This document shows positions 45,371 through 54,510 of a stretch of DNA of 64,000 nt, piece after piece. Position 1 is the first letter of the stretch. Each line of letters begins with the position of its first letter. The stretch is taken from positions 62,001 to 126,000 of the forward strand of contig CBDCVQ010000020.1 in assembly GCA_965223165.1 (NCBI GenBank), given 5' to 3'. This DNA comes from JABDMH01 sp965223165 (lineage in GTDB: Bacteria; Bacteroidota; Bacteroidia; Chitinophagales; Saprospiraceae). A program made the position numbers and the translations under genes. The notes beneath the pieces are model-generated. The model worked only from the letters and a program-made list of their open reading frames with translations. It did not search any database and was not told where the DNA came from.

Positions 45371-46795
45371 ATGCGACCCTCTACTCAACTAATCATCCTG
45401 CCCGCGCTAGCGGTCATGCTCACCGCCTGCGGCCCTAGCAAAGCTCCCACCCCCAAAGCACCACATCGCACCAGCCTGATCGCAAAACTCGACTCCATCG
45501 CCCACGACTTTCTGGCCCAGGGCAAGACCATGGGATTTTCCATTGCAATTCTCAAAGACGACGACACGCTCTACAACAAGGGCTTCGGGTTTATGGATAC
45601 CCTACGCACCAAAGAGACGAATACCGCCACGGTATTTAATCTGGCCTCGATCTCCAAACTGATTGGATCCGCCATCACCTTAAAGCTGGCAGAAGAAGGG
45701 GTGTTATCCTTAGACCAGACCTTAGGGGAACTACTGCCCGAATTTCCCCAGAGAGAACAGGCGAAAGCCATCAAGCTCCGGCATCTGCTCTCCATGACCT
45801 CCGGACTCCAGGAGTACGCCCCGGAAATCGACAGCATGTACCTGGCCACGGGCCGGGCGCCCACCAAAAAGGACCTGCTTCGGTTTTTTGCCCGGCAGCA
45901 GCTTGCTTTTTCGCCAGGCGAAAGCTACCGGTATTGCAACTCCGGCTACGTGCTACTCCCGTTCATCTTAGAGCGCGCCACCGGCGAGACTTACGAAGAC
46001 CTGATCGAACGGATCATTAACCAACCCACCGGGCTCGATATCCGCCTGATGGCTGACCGCGTCCATGATCCCAACCTCACGCATTTTTTCGAGCTGGCCG
46101 GCGACCAGCTAAAACCCCGAGCGCCCTGGACTTGGCTGCGAGGTGATGGCGGCCTGACGGCCTCGGCCATGGAGTTGGCCCATCTGCCGCCGCTGCTCAT
46201 GCGGGGAGCCATCATCGATACCTCCTCACTCCGGCAATTGATAGCTCCCACCAGGCTCAAGGGGGGCCTCCGTCCGGACTATGGCCTGGGCGTAGCACGT
46301 GGAAACTTCGAAGGGCACCGGCTATGGGGACATTCGGGAGCCGATAAGTCCTATTGGAGTATGATGTACTACTTCCCCGATGACAAGATGACCATTGTCA
46401 CGCTGGTCAATACCAACGATACCCCCTACGATGCGAAAGAGCTGTACGAGCGCGTAGCCCTAGCGGTATTCGACCAAGCCGTACCAGACTACACCGGGTC
46501 CGAAGTCGAGACCTATGATCGAAATTCGTATGCCGGCGAGTACTATCGTTCCGGTGATGCGCCCAGTCGCACCATCACGATCGTGTGGCATGAAGCCGAC
46601 GATCACCTCTACTACACCTTTGCAGGCAAGGTCGAAGAAGGCGAAAAAATGCACCACCTGGGCAATGATGAGTTTTGGGTGGAGAAATGGCCCACCGACC
46701 GGGTAAAGTTTGTCCGCAACCCGGAAAATCAAGTGGTGGCATTAAAAGAGTATTATTCGGGATATTTTTCGCAATGGAGAGTAAAAGTCGACTAA
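45371..46795 (+). CDS. Serine hydrolase, beta-lactamase-like fold, lipoprotein
   Basis: 474 residues. Lipobox VMLTAC with Cys20. Catalytic triad motifs: S-I-S-K (Ser93, Lys96), Y-C-N at 188-190 and H-S-G at 321-323. The last 100 residues, beginning near 'YDRNSYAGEYYRSGDAPSRTITIV', form a beta-rich lipocalin-like domain frequent in this subfamily. The activity is likely an esterase or peptidase; the lipid anchor places it at the outer surface of the inner membrane or in the outer membrane. Paralogue of 26461-27732 but with a C-terminal extension. Confidence 0.9.
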   Translation: MRPSTQLIILPALAVMLTACGPSKAPTPKAPHRTSLIAKLDSIAHDFLAQGKTMGFSIAILKDDDTLYNKGFGFMDTLRTKETNTATVFNLASISKLIGSAITLKLAEEGVLSLDQTLGELLPEFPQREQAKAIKLRHLLSMTSGLQEYAPEIDSMYLATGRAPTKKDLLRFFARQQLAFSPGESYRYCNSGYVLLPFILERATGETYEDLIERIINQPTGLDIRLMADRVHDPNLTHFFELAGDQLKPRAPWTWLRGDGGLTASAMELAHLPPLLMRGAIIDTSSLRQLIAPTRLKGGLRPDYGLGVARGNFEGHRLWGHSGADKSYWSMMYYFPDDKMTIVTLVNTNDTPYDAKELYERVALAVFDQAVPDYTGSEVETYDRNSYAGEYYRSGDAPSRTITIVWHEADDHLYYTFAGKVEEGEKMHHLGNDEFWVEKWPTDRVKFVRNPENQVVALKEYYSGYFSQWRVKVD

Positions 46796-47077
46796 GTTTG
46801 GACAGATCGAGAGGCAGTCGCTGGGTCTGACATCAGAATAACCATACCACAAATCGCTTCCAAAAAAAATAATTCTACCCAAAACTCAGAGCGGCAAGAA
46901 CCCCGCACATGCATGAATGCGTGTGGCGAAAAAACATCACGCCCTTCGCCATAAATAATAATAGGTTCTTTATTAAATTTGCGCATGAAAAAATGACCCT
47001 GAAGTGAGATCATTCTGCCGCGGCACCATCTTTGACCGCCGGCAACCAAAATTTATCCATACCCAAAACCTAATCTT
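46796..47077. other. Intergenic region with a possible promoter
   Basis: 282 bases. TAAATTTG at 46974-46981 matches the Bacteroidota -7 consensus, though no matching TTG is placed 19-21 bases upstream; it would give a leader of about 90 bases for the DUF4291 gene. No other feature seen. Confidence 0.3.
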
Positions 47078-47713
47078 ATGAACCTTAAGACCATCCCCTA
47101 TATCGACTACGAGAAGGAACTTCCACAAGAAGGCCACGTGATCGTCGGCCAAGAAGAAGCACAAAACATCATTGTCTACCAAGCCTTCAATCCCAACATC
47201 GCCTCTTATGCTGTGAAGCACCAGAAATTTGGTGGCGACTATTACCGCTTCACCAGAATGTCTTGGATCAAGCCCAATTTTCTCTGGATGATGTACCGAG
47301 CCGGCTGGGCCATGAAGTCGCACCAACAGCGCATCCTCGCCATGCGGCTACCAAAGGAGAACTTCGAAGATATCCTGGCAGAGGCGGTGCACACCAGTTT
47401 CAAAGCGCATATTTATCCCACACCGGAAGATTGGAAATCCGCTCTCGCATCGTCCAATGTGCGATTGCAGTGGGACCCTGATCACGATCCTACAGGACAA
47501 AAACTAGCACGCAGAGCCATCCAACTGGGACTAAAGGGTGACATGCTTTTGAACTTTGCCGCTAACTGGATCGTTGGCATAGAGGACATCACTCCTTTTG
47601 TGCACGAGCAAAAAGCGAACCTCGATCGATCGATCTCCGAGTTGTGGGTTCCGTACGAACAAGTGATACCCATCGAGGATGAAGCGCTCAGGCGCAGATT
47701 GGATTTGACTTAA
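47078..47713 (+). CDS. DUF4291 family protein
   Basis: 211 residues matching DUF4291 over the full length: 'IIVYQAFNPNIASYAVKHQKFGGDYYRFTRMSWIKPNFLWMMYRAGWAMK', 'RILAMRLPKENFEDILAEAV', 'RLQWDPDHDPTGQKLARRAIQLGLKGDMLLNFA' and the end 'YEQVIPIEDEALRRRLDL'. Cytoplasmic, single-domain, widespread in bacteria and fungi; no activity assigned. The next gene starts 39 bases beyond its stop. Confidence 0.92.
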   Translation: MNLKTIPYIDYEKELPQEGHVIVGQEEAQNIIVYQAFNPNIASYAVKHQKFGGDYYRFTRMSWIKPNFLWMMYRAGWAMKSHQQRILAMRLPKENFEDILAEAVHTSFKAHIYPTPEDWKSALASSNVRLQWDPDHDPTGQKLARRAIQLGLKGDMLLNFAANWIVGIEDITPFVHEQKANLDRSISELWVPYEQVIPIEDEALRRRLDLT

Positions 47714-47752
47714 TTGGTGTCAATGAGTCCTCGTCAAGAGATCGAGCAAACA

Positions 47753-48271
47753 ATGAACAAATTCAATTGTGAGATCTGCGGCAGCGACCACCCTTTGACT
47801 ACCTTGGTCCAATGCCCTCGGCCACGAGTCATCGGCCAAATTACAAGCGGCGAACTTGATCATAGTCTTGATGTGATCGCCAATAGCCTTCTCATTGTAA
47901 ATCGAGAGGTGACACTACTCGAATGCGAACTATCCATTGATTTGTTGGATGATGAAGACCAATTAGATCTGCATATTTGGGTCTCGCTGAATGTGCCTAC
48001 CGTAGTAAATGGAATTAAGAAAATGAACAATACAGGGTTTTTGGATCTGCAAGGGGAGATATTGGAGGCCGTACCATTTTACGAAATTGTAAGCCCTCTC
48101 CAGGCTAACATCCAAATCAATCTGGAAGAAGATGAACTTCCGAGGATCACCAGCATCCACAACCTTGAAGCACTACAGAGAGATCTGGAACATGGGATTA
48201 GCATTACGACACTGAAGAAATTCCTCAGTAGTGTTTATCACTCAGAGCAGGGACCGTGGTATATTCATTGA
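47753..48271 (+). CDS. DUF2199 domain protein
   Basis: 172 residues from the ATG at 47753, which places the first Cys-X2-Cys (CEIC) at the N-terminus as usual for DUF2199. A single later 'C' pair of the zinc-binding family motif is weak here ('VQCPRPRVIG', 'LLECELS'). The 'LDLHIWVSLN' strand and 'VPFYEIVSPLQANIQINLEEDELPRITS' also match. Role unknown; possibly a small zinc ribbon protein. A second DUF2199 gene is at 61049-61618. Confidence 0.75.
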   Translation: MNKFNCEICGSDHPLTTLVQCPRPRVIGQITSGELDHSLDVIANSLLIVNREVTLLECELSIDLLDDEDQLDLHIWVSLNVPTVVNGIKKMNNTGFLDLQGEILEAVPFYEIVSPLQANIQINLEEDELPRITSIHNLEALQRDLEHGISITTLKKFLSSVYHSEQGPWYIH

Positions 48272-48330
48272 ATGTTGCTATTGCGATGACTTGCTGTTTT
48301 GAGATGTCAGCAACATAATAAAACGAAACA

Positions 48331-49173
48331 ATGAAGGAGACCGCATATCTACTACAGGCTACGCTGATCTCTTTGTGGTGGTTGGGTCTTCTGCTGGACC
48401 AGACCTTCTATCAGGCCTTTCAATTTCCTTCCATAGGCAGAGCGGCCTTTCATTCATTCTTGCTTCCCGACCTTGTCGTTATCGCTGTTCTATCGATCGT
48501 GCGGGCCTATCGATCCGTGGACGAACTTGGATACGTAATTCTCGGAGGATTTGCATTTGCCACGCTGTATTGCATTAATGCGTCCATTCTGACAGGAGGA
48601 GGTCTCCTGGCTACGACAGCCATGACACTTGGGTTATCTTATAATCTTTTCTTGATCTTGGGAGATCGACTCTTTCGGACATCCCAGACCAGCCATGTGA
48701 TCATAAACGGCCTGAAAACGACGCTTCAAGTGGTCTGTATATGGACAATTACACTACTCGTGTTTCCAGTCCTTATCATGAAATCATTTGGAGGCATGAC
48801 CGAGCCCTCCGCGACAAATCTCCTGCTCGGAGGAATATTATTTGCCTTGTTCAGCGGCCTCGGTCTATACAGCGGATACTCAATGGTGGCCCATGGGGCC
48901 GGTACTCCCCTGCCCTTGGATCAGACGCAGAAGCTGGTCACTGTGGGACCTTATCGTTACGTGAGAAACCCGATGGCCGTCGCCGGCATCGGACAAGGGA
49001 TATCGATCAGTATCACCTTTAGCTCCCTTCCCATTCTAGCCTACGCGCTACTCGGAGCAATACTCTGGCACTGGGTAGTGCGGCCGCATGAAGAAACCGA
49101 CCTGCTACAGAGATTTGGAAGCGAATATGAGGTCTACCGAAACAAGGTCCGATGCTGGGTACCCAGATTCTGA
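48331..49173 (+). CDS. Isoprenylcysteine carboxyl methyltransferase-like membrane protein
   Basis: 280 residues with about seven membrane segments. The C-terminal third is the ICMT/PEMT signature: 'GAGTPLPLDQTQKLVTVGPYRYVRNPMAVAGIGQGI', then 'VRPHEETDLLQRFGSEYEVYRNKVRCWVPRF'. Arg-x-Pro 'RNPM' and 'EE..L...FG..Y..Y...V..W.P' are the conserved S-adenosylmethionine-binding residues. Bacterial members methylate phospholipids or isoprenoids; which is not readable. Monocistronic or weakly linked to DUF2199 (59 bases). Confidence 0.85.
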   Translation: MKETAYLLQATLISLWWLGLLLDQTFYQAFQFPSIGRAAFHSFLLPDLVVIAVLSIVRAYRSVDELGYVILGGFAFATLYCINASILTGGGLLATTAMTLGLSYNLFLILGDRLFRTSQTSHVIINGLKTTLQVVCIWTITLLVFPVLIMKSFGGMTEPSATNLLLGGILFALFSGLGLYSGYSMVAHGAGTPLPLDQTQKLVTVGPYRYVRNPMAVAGIGQGISISITFSSLPILAYALLGAILWHWVVRPHEETDLLQRFGSEYEVYRNKVRCWVPRF

Positions 49174-49512
49174 TCTTGCCTCTTCTAAAAACTGGATTAT
49201 TAGCTCCTAGTTCAATAGCTCTGTACTAATCCACCAGGCAATAGCGATGACATTGGAATCTGACGCATGGAAACAGGCCCACCCAGCCCTGTCAACAACG
49301 CACCACCATCCAATGACCACAAAATCGCATGCCTAGTCATTGGGTGACCTTTTGCCCAAACGGTCATTAAGAGTTAACTTCAATGGTCAGCGCCGCCACT
49401 GGGGACAATCGGTCCACTTAAGGCGAGCAGACCCTGACCCCACTCCTCCTGACACACTACCGATCGCCATCCCACCCTGCAGGCATCAAAAGAACTAAAT
49501 GCAAAAGGCATC
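49174..49512. other. Intergenic region containing an 8-bp inverted repeat
   Basis: 339 bases. CCAATGAC (49310-49317) and GTCATTGG (49336-49343) are exact complements around an 18-base spacer, about 170 bases before the RRM gene. Nothing else recognised. Confidence 0.4.
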
Positions 49513-49782
49513 ATGAAAATCTTCATAGCAAAATTATCCCTCGATACTGATGAAGACCGGTTAAAATCAGTTTTCGAAAACCACGGCAAAGTCATCTCGG
49601 CCAAAATCGCACTAGACAAATCTACCGGAAGATCCAAAGGGTTTGGACTCGTCGAGATGCTGGACAAGAATGAGGCGCTGGCTGCGATCACAGCGATGAA
49701 TAAATTCAAACTCGATGGGCACCAAATTGAGGTAAAAGCAGCTTTGGGGCCACACGGTGGCGGCAAAGGACTCTTCGATTAG
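49513..49782 (+). CDS. Small RNA-recognition motif (RRM) protein
   Basis: 89 residues forming one RRM. RNP2 'IFIAKL' is at residues 3-8 and RNP1 'KGFGLVEM' at 42-49. Two aromatic positions of RNP1 are replaced (Leu46, Met49), so RNA stacking would depend mainly on Phe44 and Phe4. C-terminal tail is Gly-rich (GPHGGGKG). Bacterial single-RRM proteins occur in cyanobacteria and Bacteroidota and bind RNA, sometimes with cold or stress regulation. The next gene starts 13 bases later. Confidence 0.92.
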   Translation: MKIFIAKLSLDTDEDRLKSVFENHGKVISAKIALDKSTGRSKGFGLVEMLDKNEALAAITAMNKFKLDGHQIEVKAALGPHGGGKGLFD

Positions 49783-49794
49783 ACTCCCCCTACC

Positions 49795-50808
49795 ATGAAG
49801 CTGCCGTTCTCCTTTGACCTCAAGTTTCTCTTCCGGGTCATATTGCCTGGCTTTATTCTTTCTTTGGGATTTGTGCCCTTCATTGAATGGGCCATTAACT
49901 ATTGGAGTATTCAGCTCAAAATCGAGTACTTCACAGCTGTGTTTGCCATCGTATTTGGGTGGTTGTTTCTCATTTGCGATATGCATATCTACATGTGCAT
50001 TGAAGGTCGTCGGTATTGGCCGGCCTTTCTGCGAAAATTCGCTGTACGCAGAAAGCAGCAAAGGCTCAAAAAGCTGTGGGCTGACCTTCGATCGGCCTAT
50101 GAAGAAAGCGAGAAGCTAACCGAAGGCACGGCCGAACATGTGCAGGCCTATAATAAATACATAGAGCTGTCCGTGAAATCGCGCCGTTATCCGGTGGATT
50201 CGGAGGGAAATCGAACAATAAAATTCCCAACCACCCTGGGCAATGTCATTTATGCCTATGAAAATTATCCCGAGGTCACCTATGGCATGGAGGCCATCTT
50301 CTACTACAATAGAATCTGGCTCAAGCTGGACAAAGACCTGCGGCAGCATCTGGACAGCCAGCAGGGCTTGGCAGACAGCACCGTCTATTCCACCTTTGCC
50401 CTTTTTGGGGTGGGTGGGCTTTTTGCCGTCTATGCCTTTCTAGCTATATGGACCTCCATGTTTGATGGCTACTCCCTTACCGCTACCGTTTTTGGCATTA
50501 TCTCAGCAGGTTCGCTTCTTCTGGCAATTGTCGTTTACAAGGTCTCTTTGCAGATCCATTTGTCCTACGGCGATCTATTTAAGTCCATATTTGACCTTCA
50601 CCGAGACCTCGTGCCCATTGACTCCATGTATGAGACGGTTAAGTCTGCCGTGCCTGGGCTAGACATCTTCCCCGTCACGGAGCGAGAGAAGTATGACATT
50701 GTGTGGCGCTATTTTCACAATTATCGAGGGCAAGACATGCATTCGCGGGTGCACCACCCCATCCACCGTTTTCAGAACGAGAGAAAGCAGGCGCAGAACA
50801 GTCCCTGA
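49795..50808 (+). CDS. Membrane protein of unknown function
   Basis: 337 residues. Four predicted membrane helices: about 11-31 and 42-61 near the N-terminus, then 195-219 and 226-248, with a long polar segment between pairs that contains a basic stretch 'RKFAVRRKQQRLKKLW' and 'YNRIWLKLDKDLRQ'. A cytoplasmic tail of about 90 residues follows. No family assigned; the layout resembles large bacterial two-pair membrane proteins. It is likely cotranscribed with the RRM gene. Confidence 0.6.
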   Translation: MKLPFSFDLKFLFRVILPGFILSLGFVPFIEWAINYWSIQLKIEYFTAVFAIVFGWLFLICDMHIYMCIEGRRYWPAFLRKFAVRRKQQRLKKLWADLRSAYEESEKLTEGTAEHVQAYNKYIELSVKSRRYPVDSEGNRTIKFPTTLGNVIYAYENYPEVTYGMEAIFYYNRIWLKLDKDLRQHLDSQQGLADSTVYSTFALFGVGGLFAVYAFLAIWTSMFDGYSLTATVFGIISAGSLLLAIVVYKVSLQIHLSYGDLFKSIFDLHRDLVPIDSMYETVKSAVPGLDIFPVTEREKYDIVWRYFHNYRGQDMHSRVHHPIHRFQNERKQAQNSP

Positions 50809-51130
50809 AATATGGCTCCGCCATTGCTGGCCCTGTCTTCTCGCCAAAGGTGAAACATAGTTTTCTTGCACTGCAAGCGGCGAATTATCACCCCGCACCT
50901 GGCTTTCACTGTCAGATAATCTGTCCCTCGAAACCAGTATAATCCATCATGGCCTCCGCATAGGCAATTCCGATCTGGGCATCCTAGAGCCATAAATAGA
51001 GACCGCCGCTGCACCTTCCCGCCCGAAATCGGGAAAATCCATACAAAGTTCGGACAAATCTGTACGTGCCCGATCCACGGTCGACATAGCTTTGCCTTAT
51101 CAACGCTAACCATTTTAAAAACTCGTACTG
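50809..51130. other. Intergenic region upstream of the SDR operon
   Basis: 322 bases. CCCGA-AA-TCGGG at 51022-51033 is a 5-bp-arm palindrome, and a second CCCGA occurs at 51069-51073. TAGCTTTG (51087-51094), a perfect TAnnTTTG -7 box, is 36 bases from the ATG, but no TTG sits at the -33 distance. Confidence 0.45.
51087..51094 (+). promoter_or_regulatory. Probable -7 box of the SDR operon promoter
   Basis: TAGCTTTG matches TAnnTTTG exactly and lies 36 bases from the first start codon of the four-gene SDR operon. The lack of a clear TTG 19-21 bases upstream suggests an activator-dependent promoter; the AraC-type regulator encoded last in the operon is a candidate. Confidence 0.45.
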
Positions 51131-51883
51131 ATGAAACCACTCGCAAACAAAGTAGCGCTGGTCACCGGAGCAAGCGGCGGCCTGGGCAAAGGAACCGCCA
51201 TTGCCTACGCCAAGGCAGGAGCTGACGTCGTCATCTGCGCCCGGCGATTGGACAAACTCCAAGAAGTGGCCCAGATTTGTGAAGCACAAGGTGTCAAAGC
51301 GCTTGCTCTCAAATGCGATGTGATGGTACCCGAGGACCGGCAACAGCTGGTAGCGCAAACCATCGAAACATTCGGCACCGTAGATATTCTGGTAAACAAC
51401 GCCATCTCGACCAAGCAAGGGGTGTCGATCATGGACCATACCGAGGAAATATGGAACAACACCGTCGTCAGCGGGTTTGAAGCCGTGTGGCACCTCATGC
51501 GCCTCTGTTATCCGCACATGAAAGAACACGGCGGGAGAATTATCAACATATCGTCCGGTGCAGCTTTGATCGGTGCACCCCTATTTGGTGTATATGCCGG
51601 CGTCAAAGCAGGAGTACACGCCATCACCATGGTCGCGGCCCGAGAGTGGGGTGCCGACCATATCACCTGCAACAGCATTATCCCAGTGTTCTACAGCGAC
51701 CTTTCCAACAAGCTCTTTGACCAGTATGGCGAACACGTCGTCAAGGATATCGTGCCGCTGGGGTACATCGGTGACGTCGACACCGATATCGCTCCGGTGA
51801 TGGTATTCATGGCCTCCAAGGGCTCCCGATACATCACCGGCCAATTGATCAAAGTGGACGGTGGAGCAGATATTCATTTCTAA
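51131..51883 (+). CDS. Short-chain dehydrogenase/reductase (SDR)
   Basis: 250 residues, classical SDR. Cofactor site 'VTGASGGLGKGTA' (residues 11-22), 'CARRLDKL' after strand 2, 'DILVNNAIS', catalytic Ser142, Tyr155 and Lys159 ('YAGVKAG'). Arg38 and Arg39 after strand 2 suggest NADP(H) preference. Likely oxidises or reduces a carbonyl in the cytoplasm; substrate unknown. First gene of a tight plus-strand operon with an SRPBCC protein, another SDR and an AraC regulator, suggesting a ketone, steroid, polyketide or aromatic intermediate pathway. Confidence 0.9.
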   Translation: MKPLANKVALVTGASGGLGKGTAIAYAKAGADVVICARRLDKLQEVAQICEAQGVKALALKCDVMVPEDRQQLVAQTIETFGTVDILVNNAISTKQGVSIMDHTEEIWNNTVVSGFEAVWHLMRLCYPHMKEHGGRIINISSGAALIGAPLFGVYAGVKAGVHAITMVAAREWGADHITCNSIIPVFYSDLSNKLFDQYGEHVVKDIVPLGYIGDVDTDIAPVMVFMASKGSRYITGQLIKVDGGADIHF

Positions 51884-51932
51884 TGCTAAGTCAGCAACCG
51901 AAAACCACCTTATCAACGACAAAACGTTAGTC

Positions 51933-52421
51933 ATGGACCAAGTCATTGAAAATGTCAGAACAGAAAAAATAAGCGGCAGCCACCGCAAGATCTACACCGA
52001 CATCGTCATTCACGCCGAGCCCGAGAAGGTATGGTCGGTCCTGACCGATACCAAGTCCTACCCAAGCTGGGCTGTATTTCTCGTGGATATTCAGGGTGAA
52101 ATCCAAGACGGTCAAAAGATCACCGCCGTCTTCAAGACCGACCCCAAAAAGGAGAAGCTGACCACCATCGAGCATACGATTTCGGTGACCGAGGGCGAAG
52201 AGTTTTTCTGGGCCGAGAAAGGCCCGGGAGGGATTAAAGACAATCATCACTTCAAGGTGGTGCCTATCGGCGACGGCAAGTCCCTTTTCATCCAATCCGA
52301 TGAAATCATGAAGGGCATGACCTGGCTGCTGGGTGGCAACTTATCAAAAATGTATGCCGACGGATACCAGGCTTTTAACCGGCACCTAAAAGCTGAGGTA
52401 GAACGTCGCTTCAAAAAATAG
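51933..52421 (+). CDS. SRPBCC (START-like) family protein
   Basis: 162 residues from the ATG at 51933. START-type fold pattern: 'DIVIHAEPEKVWSVLTDTKSYPSWAVFLVDIQGEIQDGQKITAVFK', a central beta-strand block, and a C-terminal helix 'MYADGYQAFNRHLKAEVER'. SRPBCC proteins bind hydrophobic ligands or modify them. In this operon it may be a ligand-binding partner or a cyclase-like enzyme for the flanking SDRs. It starts 49 bases after the preceding stop. Confidence 0.85.
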   Translation: MDQVIENVRTEKISGSHRKIYTDIVIHAEPEKVWSVLTDTKSYPSWAVFLVDIQGEIQDGQKITAVFKTDPKKEKLTTIEHTISVTEGEEFFWAEKGPGGIKDNHHFKVVPIGDGKSLFIQSDEIMKGMTWLLGGNLSKMYADGYQAFNRHLKAEVERRFKK

Positions 52422-52444
52422 CATTCGGCAAAAAATTAAGGATT

Positions 52445-53353
52445 ATGAATTTCAAGCTGAAAAATATTCCGTCGCAAAAAGGACGGGTAGCCATCGTGAC
52501 CGGTGCAAACAACGGCATCGGCTTTGAAACCACCGTGGCATTAGCAGCCTATGGTTTTAAAGTGATCATGGCCTGTCGCAACCTGGCAAAAGCGGAAAAA
52601 GCCAAATCCGATATCCTCCGGAAACAGCCCAGCGCCGATCTGGACATCCTTCCCTTGGACCTGAGCAAGCTGGAGAGCGTACGTGCCTTTTGCAGAAACT
52701 TCAAGGACAGGCATCCTAAACTAGACGTCCTTATTAACAATGCCGGTATTTTAGTCTACTCCGGCAAGAAGAACGAGGCGGGTATCGAGTTGCAATTTGC
52801 CACCAATCATCTCGGCCATTTTCTGCTGACCAACCTGCTGATCAACCACATGCCCGACCACTCTTCATCGCGCATCGTGGCGCTGAGTAGCCTGGCGCAC
52901 AAGGGGGCAAGGATCCATTTCGATAATATCAACTGCGAAAACACCGGCGATGCCGGCGACGCCTATGGTCAATCCAAATTGGCCAACCTCATGTTTGGCG
53001 ACGAACTACACCGTAGGCTAAAGAGGAAAAACCGAAAAATTATAGCACTCACCGTACATCCGGGCGGATCGGACTCCGGGCTCTTCGACGAGATGTCTAC
53101 GGTCATGTATTACACCTTCAAGATATTGTCCCCTTTCATTTTGCACTCTAATGCCTCGGCGGCCAAACCCTCGCTTTTTGCCGCACTTAGCCCGGACATC
53201 CAGGGCGGCGAATACCTGGGACCCCAGGGCTTCCGAGAATTTCGAGGCAAAGTAGGTATTGCTAAGCGCAGTGCCTACTCCAAGCACGAAGACATTGCGG
53301 AGAAGCTCTGGCTCCTATCCGAAGAAATGACCGGCCAGCCATTTCAGCTGTAG
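52445..53353 (+). CDS. Short-chain dehydrogenase/reductase, retinol-dehydrogenase-like
   Basis: 302 residues. 'VAIVTGANNGIGFETTVALAAYGFKVIMACRN' is the SDR cofactor site of the retinol dehydrogenase/WW-domain oxidoreductase branch, 'NNAGILV', 'LQFATNHLGHFLLTNLL', and catalytic Tyr174/Lys178 in 'YGQSKLAN', with Ser148/Ser149 upstream. Acts on a lipophilic alcohol or ketone, probably NADP-linked. 23 bases separate it from the SRPBCC gene. Confidence 0.87.
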   Translation: MNFKLKNIPSQKGRVAIVTGANNGIGFETTVALAAYGFKVIMACRNLAKAEKAKSDILRKQPSADLDILPLDLSKLESVRAFCRNFKDRHPKLDVLINNAGILVYSGKKNEAGIELQFATNHLGHFLLTNLLINHMPDHSSSRIVALSSLAHKGARIHFDNINCENTGDAGDAYGQSKLANLMFGDELHRRLKRKNRKIIALTVHPGGSDSGLFDEMSTVMYYTFKILSPFILHSNASAAKPSLFAALSPDIQGGEYLGPQGFREFRGKVGIAKRSAYSKHEDIAEKLWLLSEEMTGQPFQL

Positions 53354-53374
53354 ACGTCCGCACCAAAAATTAGT

Positions 53375-54310
53375 ATGTTTACTCCCAACGGCCGGCAAAG
53401 GATGAAAGAAATCCTTCAAATAGAGAGCATTTCGCAGATGCATGAGGTCTTCGGACTTCCCAAACCCAAGCATCCGCTGGTCTCCGTTGTGCGATTCAAA
53501 AACACACGCATCCAGTCAGAATATCATCACGTCCACTGCTCCTTTGGCATGTATTGCATCTCTTTGAAAAATGAAATCGAAGGCAGCATGCGATATGGCC
53601 GCAGTTCGTATGACTTTCAAGAAGGGTCCATGCTCTTTGTCAAGCCGGGCCAAGTGATGGCCTACGATGGTCATCAGTCGTCCGCCGAAGACCCGGGCTG
53701 GGCCTTACTATTTCATCCCGACCTGCTCCGGAAGTCCGCCCTGGGCAAGTCCATGAATGACTATTCCTTTTTCTCCTATGACATCTCGGAAGCGTTACAT
53801 CTCTCCGACGACGAAAAACAGTCACTTAATGAATTGGTCGTAAAGATTGAAAAGGAGTATCAACAAAATATTGATCGACACAGTCAGCGCCTCATCATTT
53901 CGAATATTGAGCTACTGCTGAATTACTGCACCCGCTTCTATGAGCGCCAATTTTATACCCGGGAAAACCTAAACAAGGATATTCTGGCAAAATTTGATGA
54001 CCTGCTAAGGACCTATTATTCCAACGATACACAATTGCAAATAGGCATCCCCACGGTGAGTTACTGTGGAAAAGAACTGGGGATGTCTCCCAAATACCTC
54101 AGTGACCTGCTCAAGCGAGAAACGGGCAAGAACGCCAAAGCGCACATAGATGATTTTCTCATCCACCGGGCCAAAAATCGATTGCTGAGTTCGATGACCT
54201 CCATCAGCGAAATCGCCTTTGACTTGGGTTTTGAATACGCCCAGCACTTTTCTACCGTATTTAAGGCTAAGACGGGCATGAGCCCCAGCGAGTATCGGCG
54301 CTTGAATTAA
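53375..54310 (+). CDS. AraC family transcriptional regulator
   Basis: 311 residues (302 if the second ATG at 53402 is used). The N-terminal 200 residues are a cupin-like sensor domain typical of Bacteroidota AraC regulators ('FQEGSMLFVKPGQVMAYDG'). The last 100 form the double HTH: 'VSYCGKELGMSPKYLSDLLKRETGKNAKAHIDDFLIHRAKNRLLSSMTSISEIAFDLGFEYAQHFSTVFKAKTGMSPSEYRR'. Placed at the end of the SDR operon, 21 bases after the SDR stop, it probably activates this operon. Confidence 0.92.
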   Translation: MFTPNGRQRMKEILQIESISQMHEVFGLPKPKHPLVSVVRFKNTRIQSEYHHVHCSFGMYCISLKNEIEGSMRYGRSSYDFQEGSMLFVKPGQVMAYDGHQSSAEDPGWALLFHPDLLRKSALGKSMNDYSFFSYDISEALHLSDDEKQSLNELVVKIEKEYQQNIDRHSQRLIISNIELLLNYCTRFYERQFYTRENLNKDILAKFDDLLRTYYSNDTQLQIGIPTVSYCGKELGMSPKYLSDLLKRETGKNAKAHIDDFLIHRAKNRLLSSMTSISEIAFDLGFEYAQHFSTVFKAKTGMSPSEYRRLN

Positions 54311-54479
54311 TTATACTCGGCTTGTCTCGCTACCCTCTCTAAGCCTCCCCGCGTACCCAGCATCAGGCCCTTCGCAGATCATTGATCAAGAGCCCCGCAG
54401 GCTGCCCCCACTTGGCGAGGTCTTCTCCTCTAGTGCTAACACCCACCCTTCTGCAATCAAAAAAATTTTCCTTCAGCTA

Positions 54480-54510
54480 TTGCGCAAGTGATCACTTGCA
54501 TATATATTTG
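54480..54510 (+). promoter_or_regulatory. Bacteroidota promoter of the ArsR operon
   Basis: TTG at 54480-54482 and TATATTTG at 54503-54510 match the -33 and -7 elements (TTG-N20-TAnnTTTG). The ATG is 33 bases past the -7 box. Both operators overlap or flank these boxes, so repressor binding would exclude RNA polymerase. Confidence 0.75.
54484..54499. promoter_or_regulatory. ArsR operator 1
   Basis: GCAAGTGATCACTTGC is a perfect 16-bp palindrome between the -33 and -7 boxes. It shares the arms GCAAG...CTTGC with operator 2, 26 bp centre to centre. Confidence 0.75.
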
